From positions 1-37,604 of the forward strand of contig NZ_JAIUGV010000029.1 of the NCBI RefSeq assembly GCF_020164745.1: DNA of 37,604 bases, written 5' to 3'. The DNA is from Mesorhizobium sp. ES1-4. Lineage in GTDB: Bacteria; Pseudomonadota; Alphaproteobacteria; Rhizobiales; Rhizobiaceae. Under the pieces are notes generated by a model. That model saw only the letters and a program-made list of their open reading frames with translations, was not told the origin of the DNA and did not search any database. The position numbers and the translations under genes were made by a program. Shown here in pieces: positions 28,599 to 37,457 of the stretch; positions within the stretch are counted from its first letter, which is position 1, and every line of letters starts with the position of its first letter.

Positions 28599-30020
28599 TT
28601 GAACCGCACAATCCCGCTTATCCTCGCGGTCGCTCTTTTCATGGAAAACATGGATTCGACCGTTATCGCGACGTCGTTGCCGGCGATCGCCATCGACATT
28701 CACACCAGCCCGATCGCGCTCAAACTGGCGCTGACGGCCTATCTGGTGTCGCTGGCGATCTTCATTCCGATCAGCGGGTGGATGGCCGACCGCTTCGGCG
28801 CCAAGAACGTCTTCCGCGCCGCGATCGCGGTGTTCATCGCCGGCTCCGTCGCTTGCGCCTTCTCGGGCTCGCTGCCGGCCTTCGTGATTGCGCGCTTCCT
28901 GCAAGGCATTGGCGGCGCCATGATGACACCGGTCGGGCGCCTGGTTCTGGTGCGCGCCACGCCCAAGAGCGAACTGGTCGCCGCCATGTCGTGGCTGACC
29001 GTTCCGGCGCTGGTCGGCCCGCTGGTCGGTCCGCCGATCGGCGGCTTCATTACCACCTACTTCACCTGGCACTGGATCTTTCTGATCAATGTGCCGATCG
29101 GCCTGATCGGCATCTGGCTGGCCACCCGCTTCCTGCCGGAAACGGAATCAACCGAGACGCCGCCGCTCGATTTCATCGGCTTCGTTCTAAGCGGGCTGGC
29201 CGCATCTGGCGTCGTGTTTGGCCTGTCGGTGGTCAGCCTGCCTTATCTGCCGCCGGCGACCGGCTTCATCACGGTCGCCGTGGGACTGCTGTCGGGCGCG
29301 CTCTACCTGATGCACGCGCGCCGAGCCAAGAATCCGCTGCTGGCGCTCGAACTGTTCCGCAACCAGGTTTTCCGCTCCTCGGTGCTCGGCGGCGGACTGT
29401 TCCGGATCGGCATCGGCGCTATGCCGTTCCTGTTGCCGCTGATGTTCCAGATCGGTTTCGGGCTGACCCCGTTCCAGTCCGGCATGATCACCTTCGTCTC
29501 GGCGATCGGCGCTATCGGCATGAAATTCGTCACCGCGCTGATCTTCCGCGTGGTCGGCTTCCGCCGCGTGCTGGTCGCCGGCTCGCTGGTCGCTGCCGCG
29601 TCGGTCGCCGTCAACGGGCTGTTCACCCCCGACACGCCCTACCCTCTGATGCTGGCCATGCTTTTGATCGGCGGCTTCATCCGCTCGATGTTCTTTACCG
29701 GCGTCAATGCGCTTGCCTATGCCGAGGTTTCGGCCGAGGACACCAGCAAGGCAACGCCGATCGCCGCCGTCTTCCAGCAGTTGTCGATCGCACTCGGTGT
29801 GGCGGTTGCCGGTGGCATTCTGGAGGTCTCGACCTCGATCCATGGCGGCCCGCTGACGCTGGGCGATTTCCATATCGCCTTCTTCATCGTGGCGGCGATA
29901 TCGGCGGCGGCGTCGCTGTCGTTCATGCGGCTGGCGCCCGATGCGGGCAACGCCGTCTCCGGCCATGGCCGGCTGACAACGCCCAAGACTTTGGAACCGG
30001 CGAGATCGCCGGGAGAGTGA
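28599..30020 (+). CDS. DHA2-family MFS multidrug exporter (EmrB/QacA-like)
   Basis: A 473-aa transporter with about 14 helices. The first helix motif L-F-M-E-N-M-D-S-T-V-I-A-T-S-L-P matches the DHA2 motif D1, motif A is G-W-M-A-D-R-F-G-A-K, and motif C-like G-P-L-V-G-P-P-I-G-G follows in helix 5. These are H+-coupled drug exporters. The start is a TTG at 28599: the next in-frame ATG (28641) would delete part of helix 1 and a stop lies 21 bp upstream, so TTG is the best choice though the ribosome site is poor. It is divergent from guaB. No MarR/TetR regulator or EmrA partner is adjacent. Confidence 0.86.
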   Translation: MNRTIPLILAVALFMENMDSTVIATSLPAIAIDIHTSPIALKLALTAYLVSLAIFIPISGWMADRFGAKNVFRAAIAVFIAGSVACAFSGSLPAFVIARFLQGIGGAMMTPVGRLVLVRATPKSELVAAMSWLTVPALVGPLVGPPIGGFITTYFTWHWIFLINVPIGLIGIWLATRFLPETESTETPPLDFIGFVLSGLAASGVVFGLSVVSLPYLPPATGFITVAVGLLSGALYLMHARRAKNPLLALELFRNQVFRSSVLGGGLFRIGIGAMPFLLPLMFQIGFGLTPFQSGMITFVSAIGAIGMKFVTALIFRVVGFRRVLVAGSLVAAASVAVNGLFTPDTPYPLMLAMLLIGGFIRSMFFTGVNALAYAEVSAEDTSKATPIAAVFQQLSIALGVAVAGGILEVSTSIHGGPLTLGDFHIAFFIVAAISAAASLSFMRLAPDAGNAVSGHGRLTTPKTLEPARSPGE

Positions 30021-30062
30021 AGCTCTCTGCCTTCTCCACTTCCTGAGGGACAAGGCAAGGCC

Positions 30063-30776
30063 CTATTCCTGACCGGCTTCTCGCCCCTTGAAGTCCTTCG
30101 CCAGCAAGTACAGTTCCACCGATTCATCCCGCGAGGCCGGCGGCTTGACGTGGTGGACGGAGCGGAAATTCTTCTTGAGCATCGAGAGCAGTTCGTTCTC
30201 GGCGCCGCCCTGGAAAGTCTTGGCGAGGAAATGGCCGCCCGGCTTGAGGACCGACAGCGCGAAATCGGCCGCCACCTCGCACAGATGCATGGTGCGGATA
30301 TGATCGGTCCGCTTGTGGCCGGTGGTCGGCGCCGCCATGTCGGACAGCACGACATCCGGGTTTCCGCCCAGGGCTTCGGCCAGCTTGCGCGGCGCGTCAG
30401 CGTCCAGGAAATCCATCAGCAGCACCGGCGCGCCAGGCACGGCGTCCATTTCCAGATAGTCGATGCCGACGACATGCGGGTTTTCGGCCGTCGATTTCGT
30501 GCGCGCGGCCGCGACCTGGCACCAGCCGCCGGGGGCGGCGCCCAGATCGATCACCTTCATGCCGGGTTTCAAGAGGTGGTGTTTGTCGTCGATCTCGATC
30601 AGCTTGTAGGCCGCGCGCGAGCGATAGCCGTCGGCCTTTGAGCGCTGGACATAGGGATCGTTGATGTGACGCTGCAGCCAGCGGCGCGACGATTCCTTCA
30701 GGCCGCTTTTCTTCTTGATCCGCGTCTTCAGCACGCGAATGCTTTCGGACCCTGGTTTTTCCGGTTTCTTGGTCAT
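30063..30776 (-). CDS. rlmE: 23S rRNA (uridine-2552 2'-O) methyltransferase
   Basis: A 237-aa RrmJ/FtsJ-type enzyme with SAM motif V-I-D-L-G-A-A-P-G-G-W at 75-85 and the K-D-K-E tetrad: Lys58 in R-S-R-A-A-Y-K, Asp146 in V-L-S-D-M-A-A-P, Lys186 in F-L-A-K-T-F, and Glu221 in S-V-E-L-Y. It methylates U2552 in the A-loop of 23S rRNA late in large-subunit assembly. The N-terminal ~30 residues are basic and the protein is slightly longer than the E. coli enzyme. ATG at 30776 is taken over 30842, which would overlap the upstream gene. It follows the ppx-like gene by 25 bp. Confidence 0.94.
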   Translation of the reverse strand: MTKKPEKPGSESIRVLKTRIKKKSGLKESSRRWLQRHINDPYVQRSKADGYRSRAAYKLIEIDDKHHLLKPGMKVIDLGAAPGGWCQVAAARTKSTAENPHVVGIDYLEMDAVPGAPVLLMDFLDADAPRKLAEALGGNPDVVLSDMAAPTTGHKRTDHIRTMHLCEVAADFALSVLKPGGHFLAKTFQGGAENELLSMLKKNFRSVHHVKPPASRDESVELYLLAKDFKGREAGQE

Positions 30777-30801
30777 TGGCCAATTTCTTGTTTGAGCATG
30801 A

Positions 30802-32223
30802 TCATGCCCTAGCACGCCCATCATTGCGCCAAACGCCGTCATCGGCCATCAGCTCGCTCAATATGCCCTCGCGCAGACCACGGTCGGCGACGCGCAGCCG
30901 CTCCGACGGCCAGACGGCGCGGATCGCTTCGAGGATAGCACAGCCGGCCAGCACCAGATCGGCGCGGTCGGCACCGATGCAGGGGTTGGCGCAGCGCTGC
31001 TGGAAATCCCAGCCGACCAATCTCTCCACCATGCGGTCGACGCTGTCGCGGTCCATCCACAGGCCGTCCACCCGGCGGCGGTCGTAATGTTCGAGGTCGA
31101 GATGGACGCCGGCCAGGGTGGTCACCGTGCCCGAAGTTCCCAGCAGATGGAAATTCGGGCTGGCCTTGAGATGGCTCAACCGATCGCGGCCGTCGAAAGC
31201 GGCGAGCCTGCCGGCGACGTCGTCAACCATGGCGGTGAAGATCTCGCGCGTCACGGTGCGGCCGCCAAAGCGTTCCGCCAACGACACGACGCCGACCGGT
31301 AGCGATGTCCACGACACGATATGATTGGCGAGCCTTGGCGAGCGGCGGCCGGTGAGATCGATCAGCGCAATCTCGGAAGAGCCGCCGCCGATGTCGAACA
31401 GGACGACGCCTTGCGTGTCGCGCTCGACCAGCGAGCCGCAGCCGGAAACCGCAAGGCGGGCTTCGGTCTGGCGGTCGATGATCTCCAGCTTCAGGCCGGC
31501 TTCGCGTTCGACGCGATCGAGGAATTCGACGCCGTTTTCGGCGGAGCGGCAGGCCTCGGTGGCGATCAGCCTTGCCTTCCTGATCTTGCGGACGCGCAAT
31601 TTGTCACCGCAGACCTTCAGCGCCTCGACCGCGCGGTCCATCGCCGGCTGGCCGAGCCGGCCATTGGCGGTAAGCCCCTCGCCCAGCCTAACGATGCGCG
31701 AGAAGGCATCGATGACGCGGAACTGGCCGTGACGCGTGGGGACGGCGACCAGAAGCCGGCAATTGTTGGTGCCGAGATCGAGGGCCGCGAAGACCGGAAG
31801 CTCGTGCACCGGCGGGCGGCGGTTGCCTTGATCGGGGCGTGGAATCGGAACGACGGGCGAGATCGCCGGCGCCGCCATCGGCTTCAGATCCAATGCCGAA
31901 ACAGCAGGCTTGCCCGGCACCGGCGAGCGATTGTCCTCGGGGCCCGCATCGTCGCGCGCGAAAACCTTGCGCCCACGCCTTCGCTTGCGCCGTTTCTTGG
32001 GCTTGCCCTTCTGGTTGTGGGTCGCGTCGCCCGCCTGCCCATTCACGGAGCGAGGCTCCGTTGGGCGGCGCTGCTGCCAACCGGCTGCTCCCGGGCCTGA
32101 TGACCCCGGGGAAGCGCTGGACGCGCCCACCTCCGGCGCGCCTGCGCCGGTGTCGCGGTCTTCCACTGTCGTTCCTTCCGGCGCCGCGCGAACCGGTGAC
32201 GGACGCAGCAGGCGCTTTGGCAT
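30802..32223 (-). CDS. Ppx/GppA family phosphatase with a long basic N-terminal tail
   Basis: A 473-aa protein. Residues ~144-440 are the Ppx/GppA (actin-like ASKHA) fold: F-A-A-L-D-L-G-T-N-N-C-R-L-L (145-158), A-T-E-A-C-R-S-A-E-N-G, then L-F-D-I-G-G-G-S-S-E-I-A and L-L-G-T-S-G-T-V-T-T-L-A. Such enzymes hydrolyse exopolyphosphate and/or pppGpp. It lacks the C-terminal HD-like domain of full-size Ppx. The first ~140 residues are Pro/Gly/Arg-rich and disordered, with G-K-P-K-K-R-R-K-R-R-R-G-R-K at 73-86. The start at 32223 is not firm because the ribosome site is weak; M116 is an alternative. It is co-directional with rlmE, 25 bp apart, tying stringent response or polyphosphate to ribosome maturation by location. 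Confidence 0.85.
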   Translation of the reverse strand: MPKRLLRPSPVRAAPEGTTVEDRDTGAGAPEVGASSASPGSSGPGAAGWQQRRPTEPRSVNGQAGDATHNQKGKPKKRRKRRRGRKVFARDDAGPEDNRSPVPGKPAVSALDLKPMAAPAISPVVPIPRPDQGNRRPPVHELPVFAALDLGTNNCRLLVAVPTRHGQFRVIDAFSRIVRLGEGLTANGRLGQPAMDRAVEALKVCGDKLRVRKIRKARLIATEACRSAENGVEFLDRVEREAGLKLEIIDRQTEARLAVSGCGSLVERDTQGVVLFDIGGGSSEIALIDLTGRRSPRLANHIVSWTSLPVGVVSLAERFGGRTVTREIFTAMVDDVAGRLAAFDGRDRLSHLKASPNFHLLGTSGTVTTLAGVHLDLEHYDRRRVDGLWMDRDSVDRMVERLVGWDFQQRCANPCIGADRADLVLAGCAILEAIRAVWPSERLRVADRGLREGILSELMADDGVWRNDGRARA

Positions 32224-32577
32224 GTTTCAAGTTGCCGCCAGACTAGCAGTGCGGCGCTCGATCACCAAGAGCCCATGCTGAATTTTGGAGCCCATGTGAA
32301 TTTGCCGGCTGGGTCCGCGGCGTCATGTACCCGCAAGGCTGAGTTGGTAGCGCAACGCCGTCGGATACGGTCGCCCGACGCAGCCATGGCGAACACCGGT
32401 TGCCGGTGCACCTGCCGCCGTCGCCCGCGCGGCAAATCCGGACGGCGTCAGGCGCGACAAGTGTTCACGGTTGAATAGCCGGCTTCAATGAGGCATTTCT
32501 GAATTGAATGGGGAATACGGGGCGGTCAGCCTGTCGACAGAAAAGGAAGCGGATACGCAGCGCATGGCAGTCGGGCA
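32224..32577. other. Intergenic region with no gene seen
   Basis: This 354-bp divergent region carries several partial GC-rich palindromes (for example CCGGTTGCCGG near 32397) but no ORF with a ribosome site. No clear promoter was identified. It presumably contains the promoters of the ppx-rlmE unit and the membrane protein at 32578. Confidence 0.45.
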
Positions 32578-33510
32578 ATGAACGGGAAACGCTATTTCTG
32601 GCCGGTCGTCGGCATCGGCGCGGTGATCTTCTCGCTGCTGCTGCTCTGGCATGAATTGCGCGGCATCTCGCTCGACGACGTCTGGGACGGGCTCGCCGCG
32701 ATCCCAACCAGAGGCTGGGTGCTGGCGGGGCTGAGCTCGGTCATCGCCTATGCCGCGCTCGCCGGTTACGATCACATCGCGCTCCTGCATATCGGCAAGA
32801 GAGTTTCTTGGCTGTTCGTGACGCTCTGCTCCTTCACCACCTATGCGCTGTCGCACAATATCGGCGGCTCGGTGTTTTCCGGGGCCGTCATCCGCTACCG
32901 CGCCTATGGCACGAGGGGCCTGACCGGCCAGGAGGTCGGCGTGCTGGTGGCAGTCTGCTGGATAACCTTCGTGCTGTCGACGATGCTCGCCTCCGGCCTT
33001 GTGCTGGTGCTCGAACCGCAGATTATCGACCGCTTCTCCGGTATCGCCCATCACAGCCTGTCGGCGGCGGCAGGCATCGCGATGCTGGCCCTCATCGCAG
33101 CCTATATATTCGGCAGTTGGCTGCATCTTCGCCCGCTGAAGATCGCCGGCTTTCAGCTGCACTATCCGGCGCTGCCGATCGTCGCCCGGCAATTGCTGAT
33201 CGGCCCGATCGAACTGCTCGCCGCCGCCGCGATCATCTTCTTCGCCCTGCCCGAAATGCATAATCCCGGCTATTTCGTCGTGCTCGGCGTCTTCCTCGTT
33301 TCCTTCTCGGTCGCCCAGATCTCGCACGCGCCAGGCGGCCTCGGCGTGTTCGAAGTGGTGTTTCTCGCCGGGCTTTCCGACATGGACCCGGTCGGCGTGC
33401 TGGCCGCGCTGCTGGTGTTCCGGCTGTTTTATCTCGTCATCCCGCTGATTCTCGGACTTGGCATCGTGGTGTTCTTCGAGCGCTCGCAGTTCAGCCGCAA
33501 GGAGAGCTGA
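32578..33510 (+). CDS. Lysylphosphatidylglycerol synthase-like (UPF0104) membrane protein
   Basis: A 310-aa protein with about eight helices matching the transmembrane (flippase-like) part of MprF. Characteristic pieces are Y-A-L-S-H-N-I-G-G-S-V-F-S-G-A-V-I-R-Y-R-A-Y near residue 90 and S-H-A-P-G-G-L-G-V-F-E near 255. It lacks the C-terminal aminoacyltransferase domain, so it cannot make Lys-PG alone; many stand-alone UPF0104 proteins of this kind act on lipid transport with unknown substrate. The ATG at 32578 is the only start, because a stop lies 78 bp upstream and no in-frame ATG, GTG or TTG intervenes. Confidence 0.84.
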   Translation: MNGKRYFWPVVGIGAVIFSLLLLWHELRGISLDDVWDGLAAIPTRGWVLAGLSSVIAYAALAGYDHIALLHIGKRVSWLFVTLCSFTTYALSHNIGGSVFSGAVIRYRAYGTRGLTGQEVGVLVAVCWITFVLSTMLASGLVLVLEPQIIDRFSGIAHHSLSAAAGIAMLALIAAYIFGSWLHLRPLKIAGFQLHYPALPIVARQLLIGPIELLAAAAIIFFALPEMHNPGYFVVLGVFLVSFSVAQISHAPGGLGVFEVVFLAGLSDMDPVGVLAALLVFRLFYLVIPLILGLGIVVFFERSQFSRKES

Positions 33511-33588
33511 GATCCGGTTCGCACGCCATTCGAAAGCCTGGCGTCTGGAACCGATAACAAAAGCTGGCGATTGAACCGCAGAGCAGGC

Positions 33589-33616
33589 TTGACTATTTTC
33601 CGCTGGCGGCTACAAG
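33589..33616 (+). promoter_or_regulatory. Predicted tRNA-Gln promoter
   Basis: TTGACT (33589-33594), 16 bp, TACAAG (33611-33616) resembles the sigma-70 promoters of alphaproteobacterial stable-RNA genes (TTGACW, then a CTAWAA-like box). It lies 55 bp upstream of the mature tRNA 5' end, giving a normal precursor leader. Confidence 0.55.
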
Positions 33617-33671
33617 GCAGCGCTCACAGCGGCTAGCCCGCTCGGCCCGCGTGGTTCGCGACCGCGCCTGC

Positions 33672-33745
33672 TGGGGAATAGGTTAACGGTAGACCCACGG
33701 ACTCTGACTCCGTTAGTCCTGGTTCGAATCCAGGTTCCCCAGCCA
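33672..33745 (+). tRNA. tRNA-Gln (anticodon CTG)
   Basis: A 74-nt cloverleaf: acceptor TGGGGAA (33672-33678) pairs with TTCCCCA (33735-33741); the anticodon stem ACGGA/TCCGT encloses CTCTGAC with anticodon CTG at 33704-33706. The T-arm has GGTTCGAATCC, the discriminator is G, and CCA is genomically encoded (33743-33745). It reads CAG codons. Confidence 0.95.
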
Positions 33746-34095
33746 AACCGGATGCTCCGTGAATAGAATCGCCTGCCGGGCGTTTGACGCCGCTGCGGAT
33801 GCGACTGCTTCACAAAGCAAATCGAATGGTTGTCTGAGCGCGGCACGAACCTCGCCTCTATGCCGTTCGCATTTCGACAGTGCTAGATACAACAACCGCT
33901 TTTTTCGTGCGCGCTTCACAAACAGCCGGCTGGCATGGTCGGCCGCTCTGGAACAAATCGACGCTGGCGGAGTTGGAAGGCGGTCCGCGCCCCGCGTCGT
34001 ATCTGGCGCGCGTTGTTGCAGCCAGGACGTCGCGGTCTTCTTGCGCAAATCCAGTCTTTGGCGCCGCACCGCGGCCGACATGAGGTTATGCCGAG
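33746..34095. other. Stretch after tRNA-Gln with no credible gene
   Basis: This 350-bp region has open frames on both strands, but their translations are Arg/Ser/Ala-rich with no ribosome site or family likeness. It includes a less GC-rich patch with TTTTTT near 33900. No copy of the tRNA 3' end was seen, so an attachment site is not supported. Confidence 0.5.
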
Positions 34096-34416
34096 ATGCG
34101 AGATCCCACACCTGCGTCCGTCAGAGGCGAGATTGACGAAGGAGCGACGCAGGACAAAACGCCGGGCTTCGATCCCGCCATCGCGCCGCTGGAAACCGAC
34201 GCCGAGGCGGCCGACACCCGAAACCCGCTCCCCAAGGCTGAGCCGCCGAGGTCCGGCGAGCCAACGTTCAAGAATGCCGCCAGCTCCGCCAACGCGATGC
34301 GGCCGATCGAAAGCGAAGCGGAGCCGCGGCCCGGCAGCAACTGGCCGCTGTTGGTCATAGCAGGCGTCGTTTTGGTGGCAGCCGCGGTTTTTCTGGCCGC
34401 GGGCATGCTGCGCTGA
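34096..34416 (+). CDS. Small single-TM hypothetical protein
   Basis: A 106-aa protein. Residues 1-80 are polar, rich in Pro, Glu and Ala, with no fold signature; residues 83-105 are one hydrophobic helix (W-P-L-L-V-I-A-G-V-V-L-V-A-A-A-V-F) followed by a short basic end. It is thus a C-terminally anchored protein with an N-terminal cytoplasmic tail, or the reverse. GAGG lies about 9 bp before the ATG. No family is recognised. It stands alone between the tRNA and a leftward small gene. Confidence 0.62.
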   Translation: MRDPTPASVRGEIDEGATQDKTPGFDPAIAPLETDAEAADTRNPLPKAEPPRSGEPTFKNAASSANAMRPIESEAEPRPGSNWPLLVIAGVVLVAAAVFLAAGMLR

Positions 34417-34485
34417 AAGTTCACGACGATGCGCGGTTGAGGCGACCGGCTGGCACGCGACATGCGATAGAACAGACCGGTTCGT

Positions 34486-34704
34486 TCAACCCTGGCCTGC
34501 GGGGTCCTCGATCCTGTACTCGTGGACCAGGCCGAGAATCTGACTTCTCACCGTCTCGCGCGCTTCGGGCTGAATGAAGGGCATCAGCCGATCGACGGTT
34601 TCGACGACCGCCCGCGGCAGATCCTCCACCGTGCCTGTAAGCTCGCTGCCATGTTCATACATGTTGTCCGTCAGCTTCTTGTCCAGATCGGAAAGGATGC
34701 CCAT
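34486..34704 (-). CDS. Small hypothetical protein (72 aa)
   Basis: A 72-aa soluble protein starting M-G-I-L-S-D-L-D-K-K-L-T-D-N-M. It is mainly helical and acidic, with R-L-M-P-F-I-Q-P-E-A-R-E-T-V-R in the second half. GGAG precedes the ATG at 34704 by about 9 bp; the frame extends to 34884, but that part lacks a ribosome site. It overlaps the long upstream frame of the oxidoreductase but not its chosen coding region. No known family. The next gene is divergent, so the 224 bp between them should hold both promoters. Confidence 0.6.
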   Translation of the reverse strand: MGILSDLDKKLTDNMYEHGSELTGTVEDLPRAVVETVDRLMPFIQPEARETVRSQILGLVHEYRIEDPAGQG

Positions 34705-34928
34705 CAGCACACTCCATGTCCGTGTCCTCACTTTGTGATAATGGCCAGTCCGGCAGAGATGTTCCGACGAGCGCGTCACCGCAATGTCGTCTGGCCCGCT
34801 TCGTGCCGTTTGGCTTTCGGCGGGATCAAGCCTGCCGATGGCCGCAGAACACCAGTGACATTCACTTCTCGGATTCGGGAACAATCAAGGTGGGGCCGGG
34901 TTTGGTAGTCGCATCGCGAGGACCCATC

Positions 34929-37229
34929 ATGAAGCCCGCCGTGGCCGACCACATCGAAATCAAGAAATACGACCACCCTACCGGCGGATGGGGATCCCTG
35001 TCCTCCTTGATCCGAAAGGCATATGGCGAAGGCCTGCTGATGTCGGGAATATGGAGCACGCTGCTCAAGCAGAACAAGGCAGACGGCTACATGTGCGTTT
35101 CCTGCTCGTGGGCCAAGCCAGCCGAGCCGCGGCCCTTCGAGTTCTGCGAAAATGGCGCCAAGGCCACTCTGTGGGATCAGACGAAGCTTCGGTGCGGCCC
35201 CGAGTTCTTCGCACGACATTCGGTCACCGAACTGCTCGATTGGCCGGATCGCGATCTCGAAAAGCAAGGCAGGCTCACGGATCCGCTGCGCTACAACGCC
35301 GTCACCGATCGCTATGAGCCGATTTCCTGGGATGAAGCCTTTGCCGAGATCGGGATGGAACTCCGGCGCCTCGATCCGAAGTCGGTCGTCTTCTACACGT
35401 CTGGCCGGGCCTCGCTGGAAGCTTCATTCATGTACCAGCTTTTCGCCCGCATCTATGGTTCGTCGAACCTGCCCGATTCATCCAACATGTGCCACGAATC
35501 GACCTCGGTCGGGCTTCCCGAGTCGATCGGCTCTCCCGTTGGGACGGTGCAACTCGAAGATTTTTCCAAATGCGACATGATGTTCTTCTTCGGTCACAAC
35601 ACCGGCGTGACTGCGCCGCGGCTGTTGCACCCGCTGCAGGAAGCCCGTCAACGGGGCGTGCCGGTGTTCACCTTCAACCCGTTGCCGGAGCGAGGGCTCA
35701 AGCGCTTCAAGAATCCGCAGGACCCCGTCGAGATGTTGTCGCCAGGCCCCGGCACCAAGATGTCCAGCGACTTCTTCCAAATCCGCGGCGGCGGCGACAT
35801 TGCCGCGATGACGGGCATTGCCAAGGCCGTGCTGGCATTCGACGACGAGGCTCGGGAGCATGGAAATTCCCGTGTCCTCGATGTCGAGTTCCTCGCCGAA
35901 CACACGCACGGTTTTGCTGACTTCGAGGCCTATTTGCGCGCTGCCGAATGGGACGACATCGTCGCGCGGTCGGGCATCGCGCGCGCGGATCTGGAACATG
36001 TGGCCGAAGTCTACAGCCGCTCCAATGCGGTGATCGGCAATTATGGCATGGGTCTGACGCAGCACAGGCATGGGATCGAGAATGTCCAGATGCTGTGCAA
36101 TTTGCTGCTGATGCGCGGCAACATCGGAAAGCCTGGCGCTGGCATCTCGCCGTTGCGAGGACACTCCAACGTCCAGGGCCAGCGCACCGTCGGCATATCT
36201 GAAAAGCCAGAGCTCGTTCCACTCGACAAGATCGCGGAATTCTATGCTTTCGAGCCCCCGCGCGAAAAAGGGCTCGATACGGTAGAGACTTGCGAAGGCG
36301 TGATTGACGGCTCGGTGAAGGGCTTTGTCGGCCTGGGGGGCAATTTCGTGCGCGCCGTGCCCGAAACCGGCCTGGTCGAGAAAGCATGGCGGCGACTTGG
36401 CCTGCATGTCGAAATCGCGACCAAGCTCAACCGCAGTCACCTGATCCCCGGGGCGGTAACCTATCTGTTGCCCTGCCTGTCGCGGCTGGAGAAAGACCGG
36501 CAGGCAAGCGGCGACCAGACCGTTTCCATGGAGGATTCCACCGCATGTATCCATGGCTCCTTTGGATCGCGTCCGCCAGCTTCACCAAATCTGCTTTCAG
36601 AGCCAAGGATCATCGCCGAGTTGGCCAAGGCCACCGTACCGGGCACGAGTTCAATCCCCTGGGATGAGTGGGTTGCCGATTATTCGCGCATTCGCGACGA
36701 GATCGAGCGCTGCTTCCCGCAGCATTTTCATCAGTTCAACCAGCGGTTCCTCACGCCGGGAGGCTTTCATCGCGACATCAAGGCATCGAAGCGAATTTGG
36801 GAGACGCCAAACAAGAAGGCCAATTTCAAGCTGCCGACGACTCTCGAGACAAACCCCGACATCGATATCTCGGGACGCAAGGTCCTGATGCTGATGACAG
36901 TGCGTTCCAATGACCAGTTCAACACGACCGTCTACGGTTATGACGACAGGCTGCGCGGCATCCACGGCACACGCATGGTGTTGCTGATGAACCAAGCCGA
37001 CATCCAGCGGTTCGGGTTGAGCGCGGGGCAGCATGTCGATCTCGAAACCCATGCCGATGACGGCGTGGAGCGGCGCGTGCGTGGCTTACGCGTGACACCC
37101 TATTCCGTGCCGCAAGGCAACTGCGCGGGTTACTATCCGGAGCTCAATCCGCTGGTGCCGCTCTGGCATCGCGCCAAGAAGGCTCACGTGCCGGCCACGA
37201 AGTCGGTCCCGGTAAGAATTATTGGCTGA
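34929..37229 (+). CDS. FdhF/YdeP-family molybdopterin oxidoreductase
   Basis: A 766-aa protein of the formate dehydrogenase-like molybdopterin family. Cys56, Cys59 and Cys73 (C-V-S-C...F-C-E-N-G) suit an Fe-S cluster near the N-terminus, and Cys188 in S-N-M-C-H-E-S is the likely Mo ligand. Later segments include L-R-G-H-S-N-V-Q-G-Q-R-T and, in the C-terminal molydopterin dinucleotide-binding domain, R-S-N-D-Q-F-N-T-T-V-Y-G-Y. E. coli YdeP of this family is tied to acid resistance; the physiological substrate is unknown. No Tat signal, so it is cytoplasmic. GAGGA lies 6 bp before ATG 34929, which is chosen over upstream 34716. No FdhD or cofactor gene is visible. Confidence 0.88.
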   Translation: MKPAVADHIEIKKYDHPTGGWGSLSSLIRKAYGEGLLMSGIWSTLLKQNKADGYMCVSCSWAKPAEPRPFEFCENGAKATLWDQTKLRCGPEFFARHSVTELLDWPDRDLEKQGRLTDPLRYNAVTDRYEPISWDEAFAEIGMELRRLDPKSVVFYTSGRASLEASFMYQLFARIYGSSNLPDSSNMCHESTSVGLPESIGSPVGTVQLEDFSKCDMMFFFGHNTGVTAPRLLHPLQEARQRGVPVFTFNPLPERGLKRFKNPQDPVEMLSPGPGTKMSSDFFQIRGGGDIAAMTGIAKAVLAFDDEAREHGNSRVLDVEFLAEHTHGFADFEAYLRAAEWDDIVARSGIARADLEHVAEVYSRSNAVIGNYGMGLTQHRHGIENVQMLCNLLLMRGNIGKPGAGISPLRGHSNVQGQRTVGISEKPELVPLDKIAEFYAFEPPREKGLDTVETCEGVIDGSVKGFVGLGGNFVRAVPETGLVEKAWRRLGLHVEIATKLNRSHLIPGAVTYLLPCLSRLEKDRQASGDQTVSMEDSTACIHGSFGSRPPASPNLLSEPRIIAELAKATVPGTSSIPWDEWVADYSRIRDEIERCFPQHFHQFNQRFLTPGGFHRDIKASKRIWETPNKKANFKLPTTLETNPDIDISGRKVLMLMTVRSNDQFNTTVYGYDDRLRGIHGTRMVLLMNQADIQRFGLSAGQHVDLETHADDGVERRVRGLRVTPYSVPQGNCAGYYPELNPLVPLWHRAKKAHVPATKSVPVRIIG

Positions 37230-37457
37230 TACTGATATATGACCGAGGCCAGAGCGGCATCCCTTGCGGCTCGCCCAGGCCATCGTTCAGCATCCAGCCT
37301 AGCCGCGGAGGCATGCATGACCGGGCGCGGCGACGGTTTTCGCTGCAACGATGATCTCGTGCTACATGGACGCCTATCAAACGCTGGCACGGCTTGGTAC
37401 AGACGACACCGGGCGGCACCACATAGCGCCATGGGGCTGCTGTCGACCCAAGAGAAC

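Noticed and set aside
32320..32380. tRNA-like D-arm string GAGTTGGTAGCGCAAC
   Set aside because: No matching acceptor stem, anticodon arm or T-arm follows, so it is not a tRNA.
33672..34095. Possible integration site at tRNA-Gln
   Set aside because: No integrase gene and no direct repeat of the tRNA 3' end were found in the window.
33713..34136. 125- and 132-aa overlapping frames on both strands after the tRNA
   Set aside because: Neither has a ribosome site or recognisable motif, and one overlaps the tRNA 3' half.
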